From Nocardioides_C sp963700955 (lineage in GTDB: Bacteria; Actinomycetota; Actinomycetes; Propionibacteriales; Nocardioidaceae): 64,000 nt of DNA. The stretch is from the NCBI GenBank assembly GCA_963700955.1, contig CAVOZH010000011.1, positions 248,001 to 312,000 on the forward strand, read 5' to 3'. Shown here piece after piece: positions 57,464 to 64,000 of the stretch (within the stretch, counting starts at the first letter, position 1; every line of letters begins with the position of its first letter). Position numbers and translations under genes: made by a program. The notes beneath the pieces were generated by a model, which worked only from the letters and a program-made list of their open reading frames with translations, was not told where the DNA came from and did not search any database.

Positions 57464-57928
57464 ATGACGGACAGGAAGATCTCGGGCTCCACCATCATCG
57501 AGGCCCCGCCGGCCACGGTGTTCGCGATCATCGCCGACCCCAGGCAGCACTCCCGCATCGACGGTTCCGGCTCGGTCGGCGCCGTGATCGAGGCACCTGA
57601 ACGGCTGTCCGCGAAGGGCGACAGCTTCGCGGTGAACATGAAGCTGTTCGGTCTGCCGTACAAGATCTCGAACAAGGTCGTCGAGTTCGAGGACGGACGG
57701 GTGATCGCCTGGCGGCACATGGGGCTGCACCGCTGGCGCTACGAGCTCGCCCCGACCGACGACGGCGGTACGACGGTCACGGAGACCTTCGACTACTCCC
57801 GCTACAACAGCGTCGGGGCCAAGGCGATCGAGCTCACCGGGTTCCCGGAACGCAACCGTCGCGGGATCGAGCAGACGCTCGTGCGCCTGAAGGACGCCGC
57901 GGAGGCGGACGCCGTCGCTGCCGGCTGA
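57464..57928 (+). CDS. SRPBCC-family protein
   Basis: The 154-aa protein begins RKISGSTIIEAPPATVFAIIADPRQHSRIDGSGSV, with WRHMGLHRWRYELAPTDDGGTTVTETFDYS later, a polyketide-cyclase/dehydrase-like SRPBCC fold. No tail is present, unlike the two tandem copies at 34.6-35.6 kb. The ligand is unknown. Confidence 0.85.
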   Translation: MTDRKISGSTIIEAPPATVFAIIADPRQHSRIDGSGSVGAVIEAPERLSAKGDSFAVNMKLFGLPYKISNKVVEFEDGRVIAWRHMGLHRWRYELAPTDDGGTTVTETFDYSRYNSVGAKAIELTGFPERNRRGIEQTLVRLKDAAEADAVAAG

Positions 57929-57934
57929 GCTGCG

Positions 57935-58117
57935 CTAGATCGCGGTCAGGATGCGATGGATGAACATGCCCAGCAGCAGGCCCATGCCGGTGTACCCGAG
58001 CGCGACCTTCCCGCGGTCCTCGGCGGCGTGGTACTCCCGCCGGATGCTGACCACGAGCGCGATCGCGTAGGCGCCGGTCAGTACGACCATGCCGACGAGC
58101 CAGACGGTGCTGTTCAC
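57935..58117 (-). CDS. Small two-TM membrane protein, 60 aa
   Basis: The protein MNSTVWLVGMVVLTGAYAIAL... has two membrane segments (about 4-23 and 40-58) around a basic loop. Its ATG overlaps the stop of the S9 peptidase gene (ATGA), so it is co-translated with it. No family is recognised. Confidence 0.65.
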   Translation of the reverse strand: MNSTVWLVGMVVLTGAYAIALVVSIRREYHAAEDRGKVALGYTGMGLLLGMFIHRILTAI

Positions 58118-60078
58118 GGTTTGAGGTGCTTGTCGAAGAACTCGAGGATCAGCTCCATCCGCTGGCGGCGGTGCGCAGGGCTGCCAGAGCGTGACAGCTC
58201 GTGGCTCTCCCCGGTGAACCGCACCATCTCGACCTCCTTCTCCAGCATCCGCATGGCGACGAACAGCTGGTCGGCCTGCTCCACCGGGCAGCGCAGGTCC
58301 CCTTCCGAGTGCATGATCAGCAACGGCGTGTGGATGTCACGCACGTAGCTGATCGGCGAGTGGGCGAGGTAGGCGTCGGGGGCGTCGAGGTGGCTGACGC
58401 CGAACCAGGTCCGGAAGGCACCGGCCGCGTCGCTCCCCCACTCGAGGCTGAGCAGGTTGTTCGCGGCGCGTTCGCTGCAGGCCGCCCGGAACCGGTCGGT
58501 GTGGCTCACCGCCCAGGACGTCATGAAGCCGCCGTAGCTGCCGCCGAGGATCCCGACCCGCTCGGCGTCGATGAAGGAGTGCTTCGCGAGGGTGTGGTCG
58601 AGCACGGCCATGACGTCGTCGTAGTCGACCGACCCCCAGCCGGACCCGCCCAGGGCAGGGCCCGCGATCGCCCGCCCGAAGGACTCCTCCCGGCCCGAGC
58701 TGCCTCGCGGGTTCGACCAGAGGACGGCGTACCCCGCACTGGCCTGCATCTGCACCTCGTCGAAGAACCGGTTGCCGTACTGGCTGAACGGCCCGCCGTG
58801 GACGTTCAGCAGCAACGGGTAGGTCTTGCCCTCCTCGAAGTCCGCGGGCCGCAGCAGCCAGGCGTCGAGCTCGAGGGAGCCGTCCGACGAGGGCACGGTG
58901 AGACGTTCGCTCTGCTGAAGCATCGCCTGCTCCGCGAAGCCCGAGGTCAGGTCGGTGACCCGGCGGTGCCCCTCGGCATCGAGCACGTAGAGCTCACCGG
59001 GCCTCGTGTCGGTCGAGAGCGTGAAGACGATCGTGCCACCCGCCGCGTCGTACCCGGTCACACAGCCGGTGCCATCCCATGCCGGCTCGGGAGCCTCCTT
59101 GCCGTCGGCGCGGAGGAGGTACAGGTGGACGTCGCCCCGGTCCTCCGCGCTGCAGAGGATGGTGTCGTCGTCGAGCCAGACCGGCTCCCTGCCGTCGGGG
59201 AAGGGCGCGAAGGTGCGGTCGAGCTCCCGGGAGACCCAGACGTGGTCGTCGTCGCCGCTCAACGCCCGGACCGCCACGTGCGGGTTCCGCGGGTGCGTGT
59301 CGGGGTCGTCGGTGCCGAGGAAGGCGACCCGCTGCCCGTCAGGGGACGCGCTCGGGCTCCCGTAGACACCGGTCGTGCCCGTGACCACGCGGCGTTCGCC
59401 TGTCGCGACGTCGATGGCGTGTACGTCGGACTTGCGGTCGAGGTCCCAGGTGTCGTGTGCGGCGCCACCGACCAGGAGGGTTGCCGAGTCGGGTGTCCAG
59501 GACGGTCCCGAGAACTGGAACTCCCCGGGCGTGAGGTTGCGTGGCGGGGTCGCGCCGTCGGCGCGGACGACGTACACGTGGGAGGGCCGGTCGGAGGTGG
59601 GCCCGACGCTGTCGAGCCGCGAGAAGAGCCGGGTCATCCGGCGAGGAGGGCGCTTGCCCTCGTCCTTCTCCGCATACCGTTCGTGCTGGGTCCGTGTGGT
59701 GAAGGCGATCCGGCTCCCGTCGGGCGACCACGCGAGCTCGCCGACGCCCTCGGGGAAGCGCGCCAGCCCCACCACCTCACCGCCGCTGCGGACCGGCGCG
59801 ACCTGCAGCGACGCCTTGGTCTGCTCGCCGGCGCCACGGCTCGAGGTGAACGCGAGTCTCGTGCCGTCGGGCGACCACGCCGGGTTCGCGTCCTTGTGCT
59901 CACCGGACGTGAACGGCATCGGGGCGCCGCTTCCGTCGACCTCCGCGAGCCAGATCTGGCTGCGGTAGTCGTTCTGCTCGGCGTCCACACGCGTCACCAC
60001 GAAGGCGGCGGTCCGGCCGTCCGGGGAGAGCGCAGGCTGGCCGACGGTGATCAGGTGCTCGAGGTCTGAGGGCAGCAT
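58114..60078 (-). CDS. S9 family (prolyl oligopeptidase/acylaminoacyl-type) peptidase
   Basis: The 654-aa protein has an N-terminal seven-bladed WD40-like propeller (LSPDGRTAAFVVTRV, WSPDGTRLAFTSSRG, WSPDGSRIAFTTR) and an alpha/beta-hydrolase domain with the Ser in GILGGSYGGFMTSWAVSH, the Asp in MHSEGDLRCP and the His in TGESHELSRSG. No signal peptide is seen, so it is cytoplasmic. It cleaves oligopeptides. ATG 60078 has TAGCGT 7 nt upstream. Confidence 0.92.
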   Translation of the reverse strand: MLPSDLEHLITVGQPALSPDGRTAAFVVTRVDAEQNDYRSQIWLAEVDGSGAPMPFTSGEHKDANPAWSPDGTRLAFTSSRGAGEQTKASLQVAPVRSGGEVVGLARFPEGVGELAWSPDGSRIAFTTRTQHERYAEKDEGKRPPRRMTRLFSRLDSVGPTSDRPSHVYVVRADGATPPRNLTPGEFQFSGPSWTPDSATLLVGGAAHDTWDLDRKSDVHAIDVATGERRVVTGTTGVYGSPSASPDGQRVAFLGTDDPDTHPRNPHVAVRALSGDDDHVWVSRELDRTFAPFPDGREPVWLDDDTILCSAEDRGDVHLYLLRADGKEAPEPAWDGTGCVTGYDAAGGTIVFTLSTDTRPGELYVLDAEGHRRVTDLTSGFAEQAMLQQSERLTVPSSDGSLELDAWLLRPADFEEGKTYPLLLNVHGGPFSQYGNRFFDEVQMQASAGYAVLWSNPRGSSGREESFGRAIAGPALGGSGWGSVDYDDVMAVLDHTLAKHSFIDAERVGILGGSYGGFMTSWAVSHTDRFRAACSERAANNLLSLEWGSDAAGAFRTWFGVSHLDAPDAYLAHSPISYVRDIHTPLLIMHSEGDLRCPVEQADQLFVAMRMLEKEVEMVRFTGESHELSRSGSPAHRRQRMELILEFFDKHLKP

Positions 60079-60085
60079 GGGCCCC

Positions 60086-60091
60086 ACGCTA
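60086..60091 (-). promoter_or_regulatory. -10 element (TAGCGT), leaderless S9 peptidase gene
   Basis: TAGCGT ends 7 nt before ATG 60078 on the minus strand. Confidence 0.6.
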
Positions 60092-60236
60092 GCCCGCCAG
60101 ACGTGTCCGAGCGGGAGGACAAGCCGCATCACCTGAACGGGCGATCTTCGGTGCGCGCCCCTCGACGCCGTAGGTCTCGAGGCGGAACGTGCTGTGCAGG
60201 CGTCATCCCGGGCGCAAACGTCCTCAGGGGGTCCCC

Positions 60237-61124
60237 ATGTCCATGAGCCGTCGACTCGCCGTGCTGGGCACGGCGCTGGGCACCGTCGCCGCCGGTCTCT
60301 TCTCCGGCGCCCCCATGAGCATGGGCAGCACAACCGAGGCCGGCTCCGCCCCGCCCGCCGCCGGACAGTCGGTCCACGTGCTCATCAAGCCGGACCACAC
60401 CGTGGTGATGCCCGGGTCGATCAGGCCGGGCTTCACGACGTTCGACATCACCTCGCGACGCGCGGCGAGCTTCCAGATCCTCCGGCCGGCCCCGGGCTAC
60501 ACGGCGGGCGAGGCCACTCGCGACGCCAACGCCGCGTTCACGAGGAACAACATGAGGGCGCTTCGACGGTTCGAGGCCAACACGACTCTCCTCGGCGGGA
60601 TCTCCTCCCGTCCCGACAGACCCGCGAGGATGTCGGTCAGGCTGCCCAAGGGGAGCTACTGGGCGATCGACGTCTCGCCCCGGCTGCTCGACCCGGCCAA
60701 GGCGGCCGGCTTCGAGGTCTCGGGGCAGTTCGTCGGCGGCCGGCACTCGGGCCACATCATCCGCGCCGTCGACAGCACCACGTGGGGCAAGGTCACTCCG
60801 CGCATCCCGACCCGCGGCCGGATCTGGTTCCAGAACCTCTCCACCGAGAACCACTTCATCGTCCTGGCCAAGCTCGCCAAGGGCAAGACGATGGCGGACT
60901 TCCGCCGCTGGGTGCAGCAGGCCAAGCAGGGCAGGCAGGTTCCGCCACCGCTCGCCATGACGAGCGGCCTCGACAGCGGCGTGGTGAGCCCCAACAGGAG
61001 CATGAGCTTCAACTACCGGGTCTCGCCCGGCAACTACGTCCTCATGTGCTTCTGGCCGGACGCGGACATGGGCGGCATGCCCCATGTGCTGATGGGGATG
61101 TACCGCGGGCTGCGGGTCGGCTGA
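60237..61124 (+). CDS. Secreted cupredoxin-like protein
   Basis: The 295-aa protein has a signal peptide (MSRRLAVLGTALGTVAAGLFSGA). Two halves show the cupredoxin plan (HVLIKPDHTVVMPGSIRPGFTTFDITSRRAASFQ; FNYRVSPGNYVLMCFWPDADMGGMPHVLMGMY). The second half has C-x8-PH-x3-GM, resembling a blue-copper site (Cys, His, Met), but the first His ligand is uncertain. Electron transfer or copper binding is inferred. AGGGGG precedes ATG 60237. Confidence 0.6.
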   Translation: MSMSRRLAVLGTALGTVAAGLFSGAPMSMGSTTEAGSAPPAAGQSVHVLIKPDHTVVMPGSIRPGFTTFDITSRRAASFQILRPAPGYTAGEATRDANAAFTRNNMRALRRFEANTTLLGGISSRPDRPARMSVRLPKGSYWAIDVSPRLLDPAKAAGFEVSGQFVGGRHSGHIIRAVDSTTWGKVTPRIPTRGRIWFQNLSTENHFIVLAKLAKGKTMADFRRWVQQAKQGRQVPPPLAMTSGLDSGVVSPNRSMSFNYRVSPGNYVLMCFWPDADMGGMPHVLMGMYRGLRVG

Positions 61125-61127
61125 GGG

Positions 61128-63032
61128 TCAGGCGAGGGACGCCAGCCACGCGTCGTGGAGGTCGGAGAACCGTCCGTCGCCGCCCTCGATCAGGTCGCGC
61201 GGCGAGCCGTCCTCGATGATCCGGCCGTGCTCGAGCACGAGTACCCGGTCGGCGATCTCCACCGTCGACAGCCGGTGCGCGATGATCACCGCGGTCCGCT
61301 CGGCGAGGATCGTCTGGAGCGCCCGCTGCACGAGCCTCTCCGAGGGCACGTCGAGCGACGAGGTCGCCTCGTCGAGGATCAGCACGTCGGGGTCGGCGAG
61401 GAACGCCCGGGCGAACGCGACGAGCTGACGCTGGCCCGCGGAGAGCCGGCCACCCCTGTTGGCCACGTCGGTGTCGTAGCCCTCGGGAAGCGCCGAGATG
61501 AACTCGTGGGCGCCGATGGCCTTCGCCGCACCCATGACCTGCTCCATGGTCGCGTCAGGGCGGCCGAAGCGGATGTTGTCGGCGACGGTGCCGCCGAACA
61601 TGTAGTTCTCCTGCGTGACCATGACGATCGACCTCCGGAGGGTGTGCTCGTCGAGGTCACGGAGGTCCACCCCGTCGAGGGTCACTCTCCCGCTGACCGG
61701 GTCGTAGAACCGTGAGAGCAGCTTGGCGATCGTGGTCTTCCCGGCGCCCGTCGTACCGACGAGGGCGATCGTCTGGCCGGCGGGCACGGCGAGGTCGAGG
61801 TCGGGAAGCACCGGGGTGCCCTCGACGTACTCGAAACGGACGTGGTCGAACCGGACCTCGCCCCGAACGTCGGTCAGCAGCACCGGCGCGACCGGCTCCG
61901 GCACGTCGGGCTCCTCCTCGAGCACGCCCGAGAGCTTCTCGAGGGCCGCGGAAGCGGACTGGAAGGTGTTGTAGAACTGCGAGATCTCCTGCATCGGCTC
62001 GAAGAACTGGCGCAGGTAGAGCAGGAACGCGGCGAGCACACCGACCGTGACCTCACCGTTGAAGGCGAGGTAGGCGCCGTAGAGCAGGGTGACCGCGATC
62101 GTGATGTTGCCGATCAGCTTGATGCCGGGCATGAACCAGGCGACGAGGCGGAACGCGCGGAGGTTCGCGACGCGGTACTGGTCGTTGACGTCGTCGAAGA
62201 TCTCCTGGTTGCGGGCCTCGCGGCGGAAGGCCTGGACCGCGCGGATCCCGCCCATCGACTCGACGAAGTGCACGATCACCAGCGCGACCTTCTCGCGGGT
62301 GACGCGGTACGTCTTGGCCGACTCCTTGCGGAACCAGTTGGTGAGCAGCATCAGGAACGGGAAGCACAGCAGCGCGACCAGACCGAGCTTCACGTCGAGG
62401 ACCAGCAGCAGCACCGCCGTGCCGACGAGGGTGAGCACGGCGGTCACCAGCCCGTCGAAGCCGGACTCGAGCATCTCGTAGATCGCGTCCATGTCGGAGG
62501 TCTGGCGTGAGATGACGCGGCCCGACGTGTACTCGTCGTGGAAGGCCGGACTCAGCTTCTGGAAGTGGCGGAACACCCGACGCCGGATCTCGAACAGCAT
62601 GTCCTGGCCGATCCGGCCCGACAGCACCAGGAAGGTCTGCCGGGTGGCCGCCTGCACGACGATCGCGAGGAGAACGATGCCGACGACCGTGAACAGGAAG
62701 CCCGTGTCGCCGCTCTCGCGGATCGGCGGGATGCCCTTGTCGATGCCCTCCTTGACGAGGTAGGGGATCGACAGGCGCGCGGCGTTCTCGGCGAGGACGA
62801 TGCCGACCAGCAGGTAGATCCACCTGCGGTGCGGGTGGAGCAGCTCGCCGAGCAGCCGGCGCGAACGGTTGCGGAGCATGCCGGAGACGTGCTCGGTGAT
62901 CTCGTCCTCACCGCGGCCGTCCGCGGCGACGCCTCGCCAGCTCAGCTCGTGGTCCTCGTTCTCGGCGACGATGCGAGCCTCGTCCTCGAGCGGCTCGTTG
63001 CCGGGACCGGGGCTGGGGGTCGTGGTGCTCAT
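61128..63032 (-). CDS. ABC exporter half-transporter (second subunit)
   Basis: The 634-aa protein has a membrane domain (about 70-340, six segments from WIYLLVGIVLAENAARLSIPYLV) and a nucleotide-binding domain (Walker A GTTGAGKTT, signature LSAGQ, Walker B VLILDEATSSLD, H-loop IIAHRLS). The signature reads LSAGQ instead of LSGGQ. It overlaps the upstream ABC gene by 4 nt (ATGA), so a heterodimeric exporter of lipids or drugs is likely; the substrate is unknown. Confidence 0.93.
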   Translation of the reverse strand: MSTTTPSPGPGNEPLEDEARIVAENEDHELSWRGVAADGRGEDEITEHVSGMLRNRSRRLLGELLHPHRRWIYLLVGIVLAENAARLSIPYLVKEGIDKGIPPIRESGDTGFLFTVVGIVLLAIVVQAATRQTFLVLSGRIGQDMLFEIRRRVFRHFQKLSPAFHDEYTSGRVISRQTSDMDAIYEMLESGFDGLVTAVLTLVGTAVLLLVLDVKLGLVALLCFPFLMLLTNWFRKESAKTYRVTREKVALVIVHFVESMGGIRAVQAFRREARNQEIFDDVNDQYRVANLRAFRLVAWFMPGIKLIGNITIAVTLLYGAYLAFNGEVTVGVLAAFLLYLRQFFEPMQEISQFYNTFQSASAALEKLSGVLEEEPDVPEPVAPVLLTDVRGEVRFDHVRFEYVEGTPVLPDLDLAVPAGQTIALVGTTGAGKTTIAKLLSRFYDPVSGRVTLDGVDLRDLDEHTLRRSIVMVTQENYMFGGTVADNIRFGRPDATMEQVMGAAKAIGAHEFISALPEGYDTDVANRGGRLSAGQRQLVAFARAFLADPDVLILDEATSSLDVPSERLVQRALQTILAERTAVIIAHRLSTVEIADRVLVLEHGRIIEDGSPRDLIEGGDGRFSDLHDAWLASLA

Positions 63033-64000
63033 GCGGACACCTCCGCGGTCTCGTTGGCGTCCGCGGCGAGCAGCGCGCGGTAGGCCGGAACAGTGGCGAG
63101 CAGGTCGCTGTGGGCACCGACGTGGGTGATCGTGCCGTCCTGGAGGAGGGCGACCTTGTCGGCGAGGAGCACCGTGGAGGCACGGTGCGCGACCACGATG
63201 CCGGTGGCCTTCTGGAGCACCCGGCGCAGCGCGGCCTCGACGAGCTTCTCGGTGTGGACGTCGAGCGCCGAGAGCGTGTCGTCGAGGACGAGGACCTTCG
63301 GCCGAGCGAGCACGGCGCGGGCCAGCGCGAGTCGCTGACGCTGGCCGCCGGAGAGCGACATGCCCTGCTCGCCGATGCGGGTGTCGAGGCCCCACGGCAG
63401 GTCGTGGACGAAGCTCGCCTGAGCGACCTCGATCGCGTCGCGGATCTCCTCCTCGGTCGCGTCCGCGCGCCCGAGCGTGATGTTCTCCCGCGCGCTCATC
63501 GAGAACAGCGTCGGCTCCTCGAACGCAGTGGCGACGATCTGGCGAAGGTTCGACAGCGACAGCTCGCGTACGTCGACCCCGTCGATCGTCACCCGGCCAC
63601 CCGTCACGTCGTACAGCCGCGGGACGAGGGCGGTGAGCGTGGTCTTGCCCGAGCCGGTGGCGCCCACGATCGCGACGGTCTCGCCGGGGGCGACGTCGAG
63701 GTTCACGTCGCGGAGCACGAGCTCGCCCGGGTCGTCGGGGTGGTCCGCGTCGGGGAAGGCGAAGTCGACGTGCTCGAAGCGCAGGTGCCCGTTGGGCGCG
63801 TCGAGGGTGCGGGGCCCGGAGACGATCGCCGGCACGGTGTCGAAGATCTCCAGCACACGGGCGGCCGCGGTCATCGCCTCCTGCGCCATCGCCAGGATCA
63901 CGCCGAGGGCCGCGACGGGCCAGACCAGGGAGAGGAGCAGGAGGATGAACGCCACGAGCGTGCCCGAGCTCAGGTCGCCCCGGCCCACGCCGAGGGCGCC
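63029..64000 (-). CDS. ABC exporter half-transporter (first subunit), partial
   Basis: 324 codons are open to the right edge, so the N-terminus and most of the membrane domain are missing. The nucleotide-binding domain has GATGSGKTT, LSGGQRQR, LVLDDTLSALD and VVAHRAS. The residue after the Walker B Asp is Asp where Glu is usual, so this is the degenerate site expected in a heterodimeric exporter; the partner has DEAT. Confidence 0.92.
   Translation of the reverse strand, partial: GALGVGRGDLSSGTLVAFILLLLSLVWPVAALGVILAMAQEAMTAAARVLEIFDTVPAIVSGPRTLDAPNGHLRFEHVDFAFPDADHPDDPGELVLRDVNLDVAPGETVAIVGATGSGKTTLTALVPRLYDVTGGRVTIDGVDVRELSLSNLRQIVATAFEEPTLFSMSARENITLGRADATEEEIRDAIEVAQASFVHDLPWGLDTRIGEQGMSLSGGQRQRLALARAVLARPKVLVLDDTLSALDVHTEKLVEAALRRVLQKATGIVVAHRASTVLLADKVALLQDGTITHVGAHSDLLATVPAYRALLAADANETAEVSA

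Overview
The window is about 69-70% GC by eye and reads as chromosome of a high-GC actinomycete, most likely Nocardioidaceae (Nocardioides-like). Evidence: an actinobacterial gas-vesicle cluster, a mycothiol-dependent isomerase-fold protein, an EtfD-type (Fe-S) membrane reductase, a FadE5-type acyl-CoA dehydrogenase, an AccD3-type carboxyltransferase, a DUF222/13E12 HNH protein behind a LexA box, a BkdABC operon, and many genes whose start codon lies 6-7 nt after a TAnnnT -10 element (leaderless transcripts). The family assignment is inference. No phage, IS element, CRISPR array or rRNA is visible; there is one tRNA gene.

Layout. 1-4.5 kb: partial secreted M15-like peptidase, IclR regulator, large secreted M19-like hydrolase. 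4.6-9.5 kb: SppA and EtfD with a repetitive SLFD-motif tail. 9.7-11.5 kb: ribbon-helix-helix regulator, DUF4097 protein and a 55-aa protein. 11.46-17.84 kb (minus): a 12-gene gas-vesicle operon read as acidic-tail protein, SRPBCC protein with Lys-rich tail, 79-aa protein, gvpA, gvpF, gvpG, gvpO, gvpJ, gvpL, gvpS, a third GvpF/L gene and gvpK. Two neighbouring genes at its start carry indels in low-complexity tails. 18.1-24.2 kb: tRNA-Gly(CCC), LOG-like protein, dCTP deaminase, GNAT, two GlsB-type membrane proteins, tocopherol-cyclase-like protein, DUF2461, PAS-ANTAR protein, and a SnoaL-like protein behind a KstR-like box. 24.2-27.5 kb: sulfur-oxyanion module (Rrf2 regulator, TauE/SafE exporter, cytochrome b561-Moco oxidoreductase fusion). 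28.6-36.3 kb: FadE5-like dehydrogenase, DEAD helicase, thioredoxin-NHL protein, tandem SRPBCC paralogues, GPP34 protein. 36.4-46.9 kb: MDMPI-family protein and SDR, SOS-box DUF222-HNH, PaaN, orphan histidine kinase, then GNAT/PaaI/epimerase and an AccD3-like carboxyltransferase. 46.9-50.8 kb: possible ncRNA, GntR, TetR divergent from a secreted propeller plus SDR. 50.8-54.5 kb: BkdABC operon with an apparently unannotated 59-aa ORF overlapping the bkdA start. 54.7-64 kb: EamA and SulP transporters, SRPBCC, S9 peptidase, cupredoxin-like secreted protein, and a heterodimeric ABC exporter cut by the right edge.

How the parts fit. A lipid/CoA theme links EtfD, FadE5-like, PaaI/PaaN, AccD3-like and BkdABC. 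EtfD and FadE5-like share a TACT-N4-RGTA operator overlapping the -10, which suggests one regulator. The least described features are the oppositely charged disordered tails in the gas-vesicle operon, the tail frameshifts, the 59-aa ORF coupled to bkdA, and the intergenic transcription unit at 46.9-47.1 kb.
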